Assembly: GCA_030154385.1 (NCBI GenBank)
Contig: JASKJZ010000018.1
Location: 1-15,550, forward strand
Direction of reading: 5' to 3'
Origin: Clostridiales bacterium
Lineage (GTDB): Bacteria; Bacillota_A; Clostridia; Lachnospirales; Lachnospiraceae
DNA length: 15,550 nucleotides
A program made the translations under genes and the position numbers. Position 1 is the stretch's first letter; every line of letters begins with the position of its first letter. Shown here piece after piece: positions 7,723 through 14,139 of this stretch. The notes beneath the pieces were generated by a model. The model saw only the letters and a program-made list of their open reading frames with translations, ran no database searches and was not told the origin of the DNA.

Positions 7723-8418
7723 TCAAAAAAGGCAAGCCTTTATAAATTCATGAATTAAAGGGTGTGGTACTTCAATCGTTGAATTTGTTTGCGGTACAAA
7801 AAGAGTAGCAACAAAGAATTTGCATTCTGGAATTTCGATTATTCGGATATCATCATCTTGGTCTACGCCAGAAATTAGTAAACTTGGATGATTAAGTTCA
7901 TTCCTAAATTGAGGGTTAATACCAAAATTACTATAATAATTTTCAGAAACCTCCTTTTGATTATAACATGAAAAGGCTTTTGAATTTTCTTGCAAGAATA
8001 TTTTCATTTTTTTACCTGCTAATGAGCAGGTAAGTTTACTGATAAAGAGAGAAGATGCGTCTGCATCATATTCTTCATGTTGTGCTTCTTTAACACCAAG
8101 TACATTCCTAGCAAATTCAATAATCGTATGTTGAAAGCCTCCACATGTCCCTAAGTGGGGGATATTATTAATACGAGCAAATGTGATTGCATACAATGAT
8201 CCTTCAAGACTTAAAAATGGACTACCAGGTGCACTCCATATGCCGCAATATTTTTTTAGCACTTCATCTTTATGTTGCGCAACCGTTAATGTATTAATCC
8301 ATTCATAATCAAAATCGTATCCAAACTTTTCTTTCACATGCTCAAGAGAATCAATCAATTTTTCATGAGTCTCATAACCCTTGTGATATTCTCCGACTAT
8401 TGCAATTGTGTTCCTCAT
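7723..8418 (-). CDS. CTP-synthase C-terminal-like (class I glutamine amidotransferase fold) protein
   Basis: 231-residue protein resembling only the amidotransferase half of CTP synthase (PyrG). Shared blocks are IAIVGEY at the start, SAPGSPFLSLEGSLYAITFAR (about 62-82) in place of PyrG's GGFGDRG segment, the nucleophile elbow LGTCGGFQ with Cys92, and a C-terminal VPHPLIHEF like PyrG's RPHPLF. The PyrG FHPEF that supplies catalytic His and Glu reads FVPQ here (residues 207-210), so the triad is not complete. There is no synthetase domain. The family matches the group annotated as CTP synthase C-terminal region-related (seleno)proteins; here the residue is ordinary TGT/TGC-type Cys. GGAGGAG lies 9 nt before the ATG. 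It is divergent from an ArsR-GNAT pair. Function unknown. Confidence 0.8.
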   Translation of the reverse strand: MRNTIAIVGEYHKGYETHEKLIDSLEHVKEKFGYDFDYEWINTLTVAQHKDEVLKKYCGIWSAPGSPFLSLEGSLYAITFARINNIPHLGTCGGFQHTIIEFARNVLGVKEAQHEEYDADASSLFISKLTCSLAGKKMKIFLQENSKAFSCYNQKEVSENYYSNFGINPQFRNELNHPSLLISGVDQDDDIRIIEIPECKFFVATLFVPQTNSTIEVPHPLIHEFIKACLF

Positions 8419-8467
8419 TTTATTAATCTCCTCCTCAACAATTCATTGAAATTTAATATATTTTAAC

Positions 8468-8496
8468 ATAGTACATTATAGTAATTTACTTGTCAA
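8468..8496 (-). promoter_or_regulatory. Promoter of the amidotransferase-like gene, overlapping the divergent ArsR start
   Basis: Minus strand: -35 TTGACA (complement of 8491-8496), a 17-bp spacer, and -10 TACTAT (complement of 8468-8473). The sequence TACTAT occurs twice, 10 bp apart (the second copy is part of TACTATAATG). The -35 covers the TTG start of the ArsR gene, so a regulator bound here would affect both directions. Confidence 0.6.
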
Positions 8497-9377
8497 GAAA
8501 AAGGATCTCTAGACAGATTTATAGTGTAGAAAGATTCAAACCTTATTCAGCTGCTTTGGAAGCGATTGACAGTCGACTCTCAGCGGAGGAAAAGGAGGTA
8601 ATTGCTTCAGCTGCAACAATAACTCAGGATTGGTTGGATGTAATACAACGCCTAATCGATTTGACAATGTTAGGCATTACTTCACCAGAAGAAATTCTAA
8701 TTGAGGCAAACAAGAATCGATCATGTTTATTTGGTTCGGAAGGCACGACTGAGATGGTCACCTTATTATCTGATGTTTGGTATAATCATTGCTTTGTGGA
8801 AATGTCAAAGTATGCTAACCAGATTCGAAAGAAAGCGATGGAAATCTCAGAAATATCATCCAAGCATGAGTTGATAGATTATATTCTTGGGTTATCTGAC
8901 AGGATTGAAAAAGCAGAAAATAATACGATCAAATTTAATGTAAAACCTGATATGAGTGTTAAGGTGGAGGATATAGAAAATATTATTGTGATGCCATCCG
9001 TGTTTTCCAGCAGGAACATTACTTTTTGGTATAGCGGCAGCACCTTCTTGTTTTATGTCGGACTAGATAGCAAAGCCATGTCCATGGAAGAGCCGAGTGA
9101 TATGCTTCTTCTAAAAACCCTTGCCTTTAATGATAGAACAAGACTTAAAATGCTGAAAACTCTTGCTTTTTCGGCAATGAGCGTAAATAAGATGGCAGAA
9201 ATAATGAAGGTAAATGCCTCTACAGTTTCCAGGCACTTCAAAGTGTTTAAGGATGCAGGCTTTGTAGATATCCAGAGTCAGGAGGGTAATTCAATTTATT
9301 ACAGCATCAACGAGAATGAAGTGAAAAAAGCAATGGAGACAATATATAATTACATTTTCAGGAGGAATAAGGAATGA
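8490..9377 (+). CDS. ArsR-family transcriptional regulator with a long N-terminal domain
   Basis: 295-residue regulator. The C-terminal winged helix-turn-helix (about 205-273) is ArsR-like: LLLKTLAFNDRTRLKMLKTL, MAEIMKVNASTVSRHFKVFKDAGFV with the recognition helix near 242-254, then a wing with GNSIYYSI. The first 200 residues are helical and not a metal-binding ArsR sensor; they resemble the extended domain (DUF5937 type) seen in some Firmicute ArsR proteins. TTG 8490 is the only usual start codon after the in-frame TAG at 8469, and the next ATG comes 60 codons later. There is no ribosome binding site before it, while TATAGT at 8477-8482 would place transcription start at about 8489, so the mRNA may be leaderless. 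The stop overlaps the GNAT start (ATGA). Confidence 0.85.
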   Translation: MSRKRISRQIYSVERFKPYSAALEAIDSRLSAEEKEVIASAATITQDWLDVIQRLIDLTMLGITSPEEILIEANKNRSCLFGSEGTTEMVTLLSDVWYNHCFVEMSKYANQIRKKAMEISEISSKHELIDYILGLSDRIEKAENNTIKFNVKPDMSVKVEDIENIIVMPSVFSSRNITFWYSGSTFLFYVGLDSKAMSMEEPSDMLLLKTLAFNDRTRLKMLKTLAFSAMSVNKMAEIMKVNASTVSRHFKVFKDAGFVDIQSQEGNSIYYSINENEVKKAMETIYNYIFRRNKE

Positions 9378-10114
9378 TAAAGAAAATAGAAGAGTTATCT
9401 ATGAATGCCTTTCCGGCTCTTTCAACAGTATTAGTTAACGGATGGATACTTCGATTTTCAAACGGCTATTCTAAAAGGGCAAATTCAGTAAATCCAGTAT
9501 ATAATTGCAGCATAGACATATCGGAGAATATTAAAATTTGTGAGGAAATGTATAAAAGTAGGCAATTGGATACTGTATTTAAGCTTACAGAAAGTGAAGC
9601 TTCATTCAAGATAGACGAAATACTTAATCAGCACGGCTACTCCTATGAGGCAAGAACCAATGTAATGCTGAGAAATATTCAAGCCTATCAAATAACCGAA
9701 GAAGAAAAGGAAGGAATAGTTATTTACAATGAGCTCCAAGATGACTGGTTTGAAGCATTTACAAGCATGAATGGGGTAAGTGAAAAAAATGCCGTCACAC
9801 TAAAAAGGATGCTGCAGAAGTTAACAGCAGAAGCCTGCTATGCTTGTATCGTTAATAATGGTCAAATTGAAGCTGTTGGACTTGGAGTGGCAGAGCGGGG
9901 ATACATCGGAATGTATGATATTTGTGTCCATGAAAATCAGAGAAGAAAAGGCCTGGGAACCAGGATTATGAAAAACCTTATTCATAGAGGTTTGGAGATG
10001 GGCTGCACATATTCATATCTGCAAGTTGTTGATGCAAACGAAGGTGCTAAAATACTATATGATAGACTGGGCTATGAACAGCAGTATAGTTATTGGTACA
10101 GAGTGAAAAAGTAA
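9374..10114 (+). CDS. GNAT-family N-acetyltransferase
   Basis: 246-residue predicted acetyl-CoA-dependent transferase. The C-terminal half (about 115-246) is the GNAT fold: the acetyl-CoA pyrophosphate loop is QRRKGLG (189-195) after the beta-strand YDICVHE, followed by a LQVVDANEGAKILYDRLGY segment typical of motif B. The N-terminal 110 residues contain GWILRFSNGYSKRANSV, as in two-domain GNATs. Its ATG overlaps the ArsR stop by 4 bp, so the two are translationally coupled and the regulator probably controls this enzyme. AGGAGGAAT at the end of the ArsR gene supplies the ribosome binding site. The acceptor substrate is unknown; resistance or metabolite modification are both possible. Confidence 0.88.
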   Translation: MIKKIEELSMNAFPALSTVLVNGWILRFSNGYSKRANSVNPVYNCSIDISENIKICEEMYKSRQLDTVFKLTESEASFKIDEILNQHGYSYEARTNVMLRNIQAYQITEEEKEGIVIYNELQDDWFEAFTSMNGVSEKNAVTLKRMLQKLTAEACYACIVNNGQIEAVGLGVAERGYIGMYDICVHENQRRKGLGTRIMKNLIHRGLEMGCTYSYLQVVDANEGAKILYDRLGYEQQYSYWYRVKK

Positions 10115-10195
10115 AAAGAACAGAATAAAATACAAGGGGAATTATAATGAGCTATGGTTGCATGGCATATATCTTCGTTCTGCAATCCGTGTACT

Positions 10196-10273
10196 GCGTA
10201 CATGGGGTTGGTACATAAAAAAACTCCTATAACCTTTATTTACAAAGGATTATAGGAGCTTTGTGAGTCACGA
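10196..10273. repeat. Direct repeat copy 1 (left flank of the MerR/reductase cassette)
   Basis: 78 bp starting GCGTACATGGGGTTGGTACA and ending TTTGTGAGTCACGA. It matches 12694-12770 in the same orientation with about four substitutions and one single-base gap; the similarity stops sharply at both ends. It contains a hairpin (10224-10258). Confidence 0.85.
10217..10258 (-). terminator. Intrinsic terminator for the aldo/keto reductase operon
   Basis: CTCCTATAACCTTT (10224-10237) pairs with AAAGGATTATAGGAG (10244-10258) with one bulged A. Read on the minus strand the stem is followed by seven Ts (A run at 10217-10223). On the plus strand only TTT follows, so it mainly serves the minus-strand operon. 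Confidence 0.75.
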
Positions 10274-10356
10274 TTGTTGTTTCATTCACAAATCCTGTAT
10301 CTTTATACTGCCTGAAACCACATTGAACATGACTACATTTTTTTGTAATGATGATT

Positions 10357-11214
10357 TTACTTGCCGCTGAAAACAGGGAAGAAGCTGAACTGTCCGTAAT
10401 CTTTGATGTGCACCATGGATTTCAGTTGCTCCATATCCTCATTCGTAATTACAAAGTCAACCTTCGCATTATCCCTCATATGCTCCAGGTTGGCTGTCTT
10501 AGGCAGGGGCAGCGTTCCAAGCTGTAAATCGTATCTGATACAAAGCTGTGGTACAGATACCCCGTATCTCTTAGCAATGGAAACAATCGTCTCGTTATTC
10601 AGTATTTCGCCGTGAGCGATGGGCGAATACGCCTCCACCAAAAGCCCCTTGCTCTGTGAATACTCTATCAGTTCAAAGGGGGTGTTGCTCACATGAACAA
10701 GCAACTGATTAACCATGGGTGTGACTCTGCAATCGGACAGGATGTTGTCAATGTTTTTCTTTTCAAAGTTTGACACACCGATGGCGCGTAGTTTTCCGGC
10801 CTTGTAGGCGTCCTCCAGAGCACGCCACGCCTCCCGATTTCCCTCGGCATAGTCGCTGTTTCGATAGTCCGTCCACGGCTGGGGACTATGGATTAGCATC
10901 AAATCAGCATAATCCAATCCCACTGTCTTCAGAGAACCATCGATTGCTGCCACAGCTTCCGGATAGGTCTTAATCTCGGCAGCTAGCTTTGTAGTTACAA
11001 ACAGCTCTCCGCGAGGAACACCGCAATTGCGAATAGCTTCGCCAACACCGTGCTCATTGCCATAGGCCTGCGCTGTGTCAAAATGGCGGTAACCTATCTG
11101 AATTGCGTTACAAACCGCGTTGGCCACATTAGCATCCTCGATAAGCCATGTACCCAGACCCAATTTAGGTATTTGGACTCCATTTGAAAGCGTATAAGTT
11201 TCTTCAAAAATCAT
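10357..11214 (-). CDS. Aldo/keto reductase
   Basis: 285-residue NADPH-dependent carbonyl reductase with the AKR barrel. The catalytic tetrad is visible: Asp46 and Tyr51 in FDTAQAYGNE, Lys76 in FVTTKL, His109 in LMLIHSP. GVSNF follows mid-protein and PLPKT near the end marks the cofactor phosphate site. The closest type is the 2,5-diketogluconate/glyoxal/methylglyoxal reductase group. AGGAGG sits 8 nt before the ATG. It is the third gene of the cupin-CMD-AKR operon, 66 bases after the CMD stop, and is followed by a terminator inside a direct repeat. G+C is visibly higher than in flanking genes (33 of 60 bases in 11041-11100, against 25 of 60 in 9781-9840). Aldehyde detoxification is inferred from the MerR partner. 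Confidence 0.93.
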   Translation of the reverse strand: MIFEETYTLSNGVQIPKLGLGTWLIEDANVANAVCNAIQIGYRHFDTAQAYGNEHGVGEAIRNCGVPRGELFVTTKLAAEIKTYPEAVAAIDGSLKTVGLDYADLMLIHSPQPWTDYRNSDYAEGNREAWRALEDAYKAGKLRAIGVSNFEKKNIDNILSDCRVTPMVNQLLVHVSNTPFELIEYSQSKGLLVEAYSPIAHGEILNNETIVSIAKRYGVSVPQLCIRYDLQLGTLPLPKTANLEHMRDNAKVDFVITNEDMEQLKSMVHIKDYGQFSFFPVFSGK

Positions 11215-11280
11215 CGTTCTTTCCTCCTTGTTTTTAGAGTAATTCGCAACCCGTTCTTAGAATTCGTCTGCAAATTTACT

Positions 11281-11604
11281 CTATTTTTCTGTATAAACTT
11301 CTTTAGCCATCCTGAACGCCGCCCATGCCTTAGGCCATCCTGCGTAAAAGGCTGCATGGGTCAGAATCTCGGCCATTTCTTCCTTTGTCACACCATGGTT
11401 TTTCGCATTGAGGATATGGAACTGGAGGGAACTGTCCAGTACGCCACTGGCCATCAGTGATACCATCGCCACAATGCTGCGGTCACGTATGGAAAGTTGT
11501 TCTTCTCGCGACCAGACTTGACCAAACAGTACATCATCGTTCAGCTCCGCAAATTTGGGTGCAAAATCGCCCAGAGTGTCTCTTCCTGCCGTTACTTTTG
11601 CCAT
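11281..11604 (-). CDS. Carboxymuconolactone decarboxylase-family protein
   Basis: 107-residue protein of the CMD/AhpD-like fold. Its core is SIVAMVSLMASG (43-54), LQFHILNAKNHG with His63 and His70, and EEMAEILTHAAFYAGWPKAW. It lacks the CxxC of AhpD peroxidases, so it resembles gamma-carboxymuconolactone decarboxylase rather than AhpD. A protein of this type (YraC) belongs to the AdhR aldehyde-response regulon of B. subtilis. The start at 11604 is chosen because AAGGAG lies 9 nt upstream; the in-frame ATG at 11613 touches that site with no spacer. The cupin stop is 13 bases upstream, a tight operon. It may be an oxidoreductase or ring-opening partner; the real substrate is unknown. Confidence 0.9.
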   Translation of the reverse strand: MAKVTAGRDTLGDFAPKFAELNDDVLFGQVWSREEQLSIRDRSIVAMVSLMASGVLDSSLQFHILNAKNHGVTKEEMAEILTHAAFYAGWPKAWAAFRMAKEVYTEK

Positions 11605-11617
11605 CAAAATCATCTCC

Positions 11618-12055
11618 TTACTTCAAATTTGTATATATTTCGTTAACGGGCTCACACCATTCATTCTTAGTCTCTTCACCTGGCACCTCAATGGAAATGT
11701 GACTGAACCAGCTTTCCGCTTTCGCGCCGTGCCAGTGCTTTATATTAGCGGGGATTGTCACCACCGTACCGGGCACCAGACTGATTGCGTCCTTACCTTC
11801 CTCCTGATACCAACCTTCACCTGCCGTGCACACCAAAATCTGTCCGCCGCCGCTCTTCGCATGATGAATGTGCCAGTTGTTGCGGCATCCAGGCTCAAAG
11901 GTCACATTTGCAAGGAACACCGGGCTTTTACCGAACTCTGTCAAGGGATTCAAATAAGATTCCCCCACGAAATACTGTGCGAACATAGTGTTCGGCTGCC
12001 CCTGTCCAAATACATTCTGCTGGTCAAATTCTTCCTTGTTGGTTATTTTATTCAT
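11618..12055 (-). CDS. Single-domain cupin protein
   Basis: 145-residue cupin. Motif 1 is GCRNNWHIHHAKSGGGQILVC-like at residues 57-76, with His62, His64 and Gln72 as likely metal ligands. Motif 2 is PGTVVTIPANIKHWHGA with His107. Such cupins often sit with or are fused to CMD-family proteins, as here. The ATG at 12055 follows AGGAGG by about 9 nt; the frame is open upstream to 12145, but that extension would cover the promoter. It is the first gene of the operon, transcribed from the MerR-type promoter at 12136-12166. The role in the electrophile response is inference; a dioxygenase, isomerase or lyase is possible. Confidence 0.9.
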   Translation of the reverse strand: MNKITNKEEFDQQNVFGQGQPNTMFAQYFVGESYLNPLTEFGKSPVFLANVTFEPGCRNNWHIHHAKSGGGQILVCTAGEGWYQEEGKDAISLVPGTVVTIPANIKHWHGAKAESWFSHISIEVPGEETKNEWCEPVNEIYTNLK

Positions 12056-12135
12056 ATTGATAATGCCTCCTAATTTTTTACTTTTTGTCAATATGCTTAC
12101 ATATATTGATTTGAAGTCAACTCTATGATAATATG

Positions 12136-12166
12136 AGAATAACATCTAGAGTTAACTCCAAGTCAA
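12136..12166 (-). promoter_or_regulatory. MerR-type promoter with 19-bp spacer and palindrome
   Basis: Minus strand: -35 TTGACT (complement of 12161-12166), a 19-bp spacer and -10 TATTCT (complement of 12136-12141). The perfect palindrome GAGTTAACTC lies in the spacer (12148-12158 region). An over-long spacer with a centred dyad is the hallmark of MerR-activated promoters. A related half site, AGTCAACTCTA, is at 12115-12125, and a weak divergent promoter (TTGATT 12106-12111, TAATAT 12129-12134) could serve the merR gene. Confidence 0.75.
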
Positions 12167-12216
12167 GCCTTTTTTTACATATCAATGCAAATATTTTTTA
12201 GGAGGACATATCTGTT

Positions 12217-12609
12217 ATGAACATAGCTGAAGTTGCTACAAAGTTTGATTTGACACAAGATACGTTGAGGTATTATGAGAAAGTCGGATTAATCCCGACA
12301 GTCAAGCGAACATCAGGTGGCTCAAGGAACTATACCGAATACGATTGCGGTTGGATAGACTTTATCAAATGCATGCGCAGTGCAGGAGTCCAAGTGGATG
12401 CTTTAGTAGAATATGTGAAGCTTTTCGAGCAAGGTGATTTCACCGCCGGCGAGCGAAAGCATATATTGATACGGGAACGTGACCGTATCTCTGCCCAGGT
12501 CGCTAAGATGCAGTGTACACTTGACCGGCTAAATGCTAAGATTGAACGGTACGAAAAGGACATAATCCCAGTTGAAAAAGAACTGGTAATAGCCCATAAC
12601 AATGATTAA
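12217..12609 (+). CDS. MerR-family regulator, AdhR/NmlR-like (Cys52)
   Basis: 130-residue regulator. The N-terminal winged HTH is IAEVATKFDLTQDTLRYYEKVGLI (3-26) followed by the RNYTEYD wing. A long dimerisation helix (about 80-118, rich in charged residues) follows. Cysteines are at 44, 52 and 100. A cysteine at residue 52 in DFIKCMRSAG is the position alkylated in B. subtilis AdhR, which senses reactive aldehydes; the metal-binding Cys set of MerR/ZntA regulators is absent. AGGAGG (12200-12205) lies 11 nt before the ATG. It is divergent from the cupin-CMD-AKR operon, whose promoter has a MerR-type spacer, so it very likely activates that operon on electrophile stress. Homology to AdhR is judged by eye. 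Confidence 0.9.
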   Translation: MNIAEVATKFDLTQDTLRYYEKVGLIPTVKRTSGGSRNYTEYDCGWIDFIKCMRSAGVQVDALVEYVKLFEQGDFTAGERKHILIRERDRISAQVAKMQCTLDRLNAKIERYEKDIIPVEKELVIAHNND

Positions 12610-12693
12610 AACACAAGATTTCGCAGCATAATGGCAAGATCTGACTTTAAAAACACTTCTCGTGGGATTTTTCCCTTGAGTTTATCGAAAAGT

Positions 12694-12770
12694 GCGTACA
12701 TAGAGTTGGTACATAAAAAGCTCCTATAACCTTTATCTACAAAGGATTATAGGAGCTTTGTGAGTCACGA
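12694..12770. repeat. Direct repeat copy 2 (right flank of the MerR/reductase cassette)
   Basis: 77 bp, same orientation as 10196-10273, starting GCGTACATAGAGTTGGTACA and ending TTTGTGAGTCACGA. The match covers far more than the hairpin it contains. Sequences just outside the two copies differ (TTGTTG after copy 1, AAGTAT after copy 2). Confidence 0.85.
12715..12757 (-). terminator. Intrinsic terminator for the rubrerythrin gene
   Basis: The stem AGCTCCTATAACCTTT (12719-12734) pairs with AAAGGATTATAGGAGCT (12741-12757) with one bulged A around a 6-nt loop. On the minus strand it is followed by TTTTT (A run at 12715-12719). It begins 31 bases after the rubrerythrin stop. Confidence 0.75.
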
Positions 12771-12787
12771 AAGTATATATAGTTGGT

Positions 12788-13330
12788 CTATTTAAAGTAT
12801 CTGTTGTAAAGCCCTTCAAAAGCTTTGCCGTGTCTAGCTTCGTCTTTTGCCATTTCATGCACGGTGTCATGAATTGCATCCAGGTTTGCGGCTTTTGCAC
12901 GTTTTGCAAGGTCAAATTTACCAGCAGTAGCTCCGTTTTCGGCATCAATTCTCAATTCTAGGTTTTTCTTTGTGCTGTCGGTTAACACTTCGCCTAATAA
13001 TTCGGCGAATTTTGCAGCGTGTTCTGCTTCTTCAAAAGCTGCTTTCTCCCAGTATAAACCAATTTCTGGATATCCTTCTCTATGCGCAACACGAGACATT
13101 GCAAGATACATACCAACTTCAGAACATTCTCCATTAAAATTCGCTCTTAAATCTTCTAATATGTCCTCGCTTACACCTTGTGCAACACCTACTACATGTT
13201 CGCAAGCCCATTCTCTTTCTCCGACCTGCTCCTTAAATTTTTCAGCAGGTGCCTTACACTGTGGACAGACATCTGGTGCAGAATCTCCTTCGTGAACATA
13301 ACCACATACGCTGCATACAAATTTCTTCAT
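12788..13330 (-). CDS. rbr: Reverse-type rubrerythrin (rubredoxin domain first)
   Basis: 180-residue non-heme di-iron peroxidase that reduces hydrogen peroxide to water in anaerobes. The rubredoxin domain is N-terminal: Cys6, Cys9, Cys22 and Cys25 bind one iron. The ferritin-like domain follows (about 45-180) with likely di-iron ligands Glu68, Glu71, Glu101-xx-His104 and Glu164-xx-His167. Classical rubrerythrin has the opposite domain order, so this is the reverse rubrerythrin type known from Clostridium acetobutylicum. AAAGGAG lies 8 nt before the ATG. It has its own consensus promoter overlapped by a PerR-type palindrome, and perR is directly upstream. The physiological electron donor is not visible here. 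Confidence 0.95.
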   Translation of the reverse strand: MKKFVCSVCGYVHEGDSAPDVCPQCKAPAEKFKEQVGEREWACEHVVGVAQGVSEDILEDLRANFNGECSEVGMYLAMSRVAHREGYPEIGLYWEKAAFEEAEHAAKFAELLGEVLTDSTKKNLELRIDAENGATAGKFDLAKRAKAANLDAIHDTVHEMAKDEARHGKAFEGLYNRYFK

Positions 13331-13429
13331 AATAATATCTCCTTTTCTTTTTCTGTTATATTTTTATAAGTTATTTCAAAGAAAAACAGAAATGATATAC
13401 AATGAAATGATGTTGTCATACATCAATAA

Positions 13430-13481
13430 CAGTAATCATTACTGATAATATTATCATAATCCCTATATCTGGATTTGTCAA
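13430..13481 (-). promoter_or_regulatory. Rubrerythrin promoter with PerR-type operator
   Basis: Minus strand: TTGACA (complement of 13476-13481), 17 bp, TATGAT (complement of 13453-13458). The 7-1-7 palindrome CAGTAATCATTACTG (13430-13444) and the overlapping TGATAATATTATCA (13443-13456) cover the -10 and start site. This is the classic place for a Fur/PerR repressor to block transcription. The leader to the AUG is about 115 nt. Confidence 0.75.
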
Positions 13482-13494
13482 TACCCTTTTAACA

Positions 13495-13893
13495 TTATTC
13501 TTCTGTATTTTTTTTATAACATGCAGGGCAGATACCGTAAAAATAGGTTACACTACCATCTATTTTTCCTCGGAAAGTAGATGCTGCAATTGCGTTAATA
13601 TGATGAATAGGATCCATCTCTAGATCACTTACATTTCCACACTCCTTGCAGATAAAATGGTGATGTTCTGTCGTATCGTAATCAAAATGATCCATGCCAT
13701 CGCCACAGGATAATTTAATGGCTTCGCCTTGTTCCACCAGTAGGTTAAGATTACGGTATACGGTTCCGAGGCTAATATTTGGATATATTTTTTGAATATG
13801 GCTGTAAACCATCTCGGCGGTTGGGTGGGTATTGGTATTCGCCAAATACTCTCGAATTGCCTCTCGCTGTCGACTATATTTGATTGTTGCCAT
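13495..13893 (-). CDS. perR: PerR peroxide-stress repressor (Fur family)
   Basis: 132-residue Fur-family repressor. All five regulatory-metal ligands of B. subtilis PerR are present with a constant 14-residue offset: His23, Asp71, His77, His79 and Asp90 (H37, D85, H91, H93, D104). The Asp rather than Glu at the D104 position separates PerR from Fur. The structural zinc site is Cys82, Cys85, Cys122 and Cys125. The HTH is SLGTVYRNLNLL (41-52). The N-terminus is 14 residues shorter than in B. subtilis. The ATG at 13893 follows GGAGG closely; the frame is open up to 14145, but that would run through the promoter. No terminator is seen after the gene, so some read-through into rubrerythrin is possible. 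Confidence 0.94.
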   Translation of the reverse strand: MATIKYSRQREAIREYLANTNTHPTAEMVYSHIQKIYPNISLGTVYRNLNLLVEQGEAIKLSCGDGMDHFDYDTTEHHHFICKECGNVSDLEMDPIHHINAIAASTFRGKIDGSVTYFYGICPACYKKNTEE

Positions 13894-13921
13894 AATTACC
13901 TCCAATCTAAAACTAAGTAAT

Positions 13922-13967
13922 TGATAATAGTTACTGTTATTATATCTCTGCTGATAAAATATGTCAA
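13922..13967 (-). promoter_or_regulatory. perR promoter with autoregulatory operator
   Basis: Minus strand: consensus TTGACA (complement of 13962-13967), 17 bp, consensus TATAAT (complement of 13939-13944). Just downstream, TGATAATAGTTACTG on the plus strand (13922-13936) is an imperfect 7-1-7 palindrome. Read on the minus strand it begins CAGTAAC, close to the CAGTAAT half site before rubrerythrin. Confidence 0.75.
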
Positions 13968-14139
13968 GATATTTGGCGGAAGGGACATTATCTAAATCTG
14001 TGTCAGTTAGCGATTTTTTTGGGTTTCTCTGTATGTCTAACAATGTTATCTTTGGTAAATGAAGTAGGTAAAAAATTGACGAAGTGCATAATAGATTGGA
14101 AATTGATACAAAATATTTATACAAAAATACAAAAAACAC
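13968..14139. other. Intergenic spacer without a recognised feature
   Basis: This A+T-rich stretch lies between the perR promoter and the solute-binding protein promoter. With the flanking promoters it makes up the 346-base gene-free interval 13894-14239. I see no convincing gene, terminator or RNA in it. Confidence 0.5.

Noticed and set aside
11555..12073. 172-residue plus-strand frame opposite the cupin gene
   Set aside because: It is antisense to a clear cupin and CMD pair and has no family likeness; the length is a by-product of the higher G+C.
10196..12770. Composite transposon or integron reading of the two repeats
   Set aside because: No transposase, integrase, terminal inverted repeats or target-site duplication was found; only direct repeats are supported.
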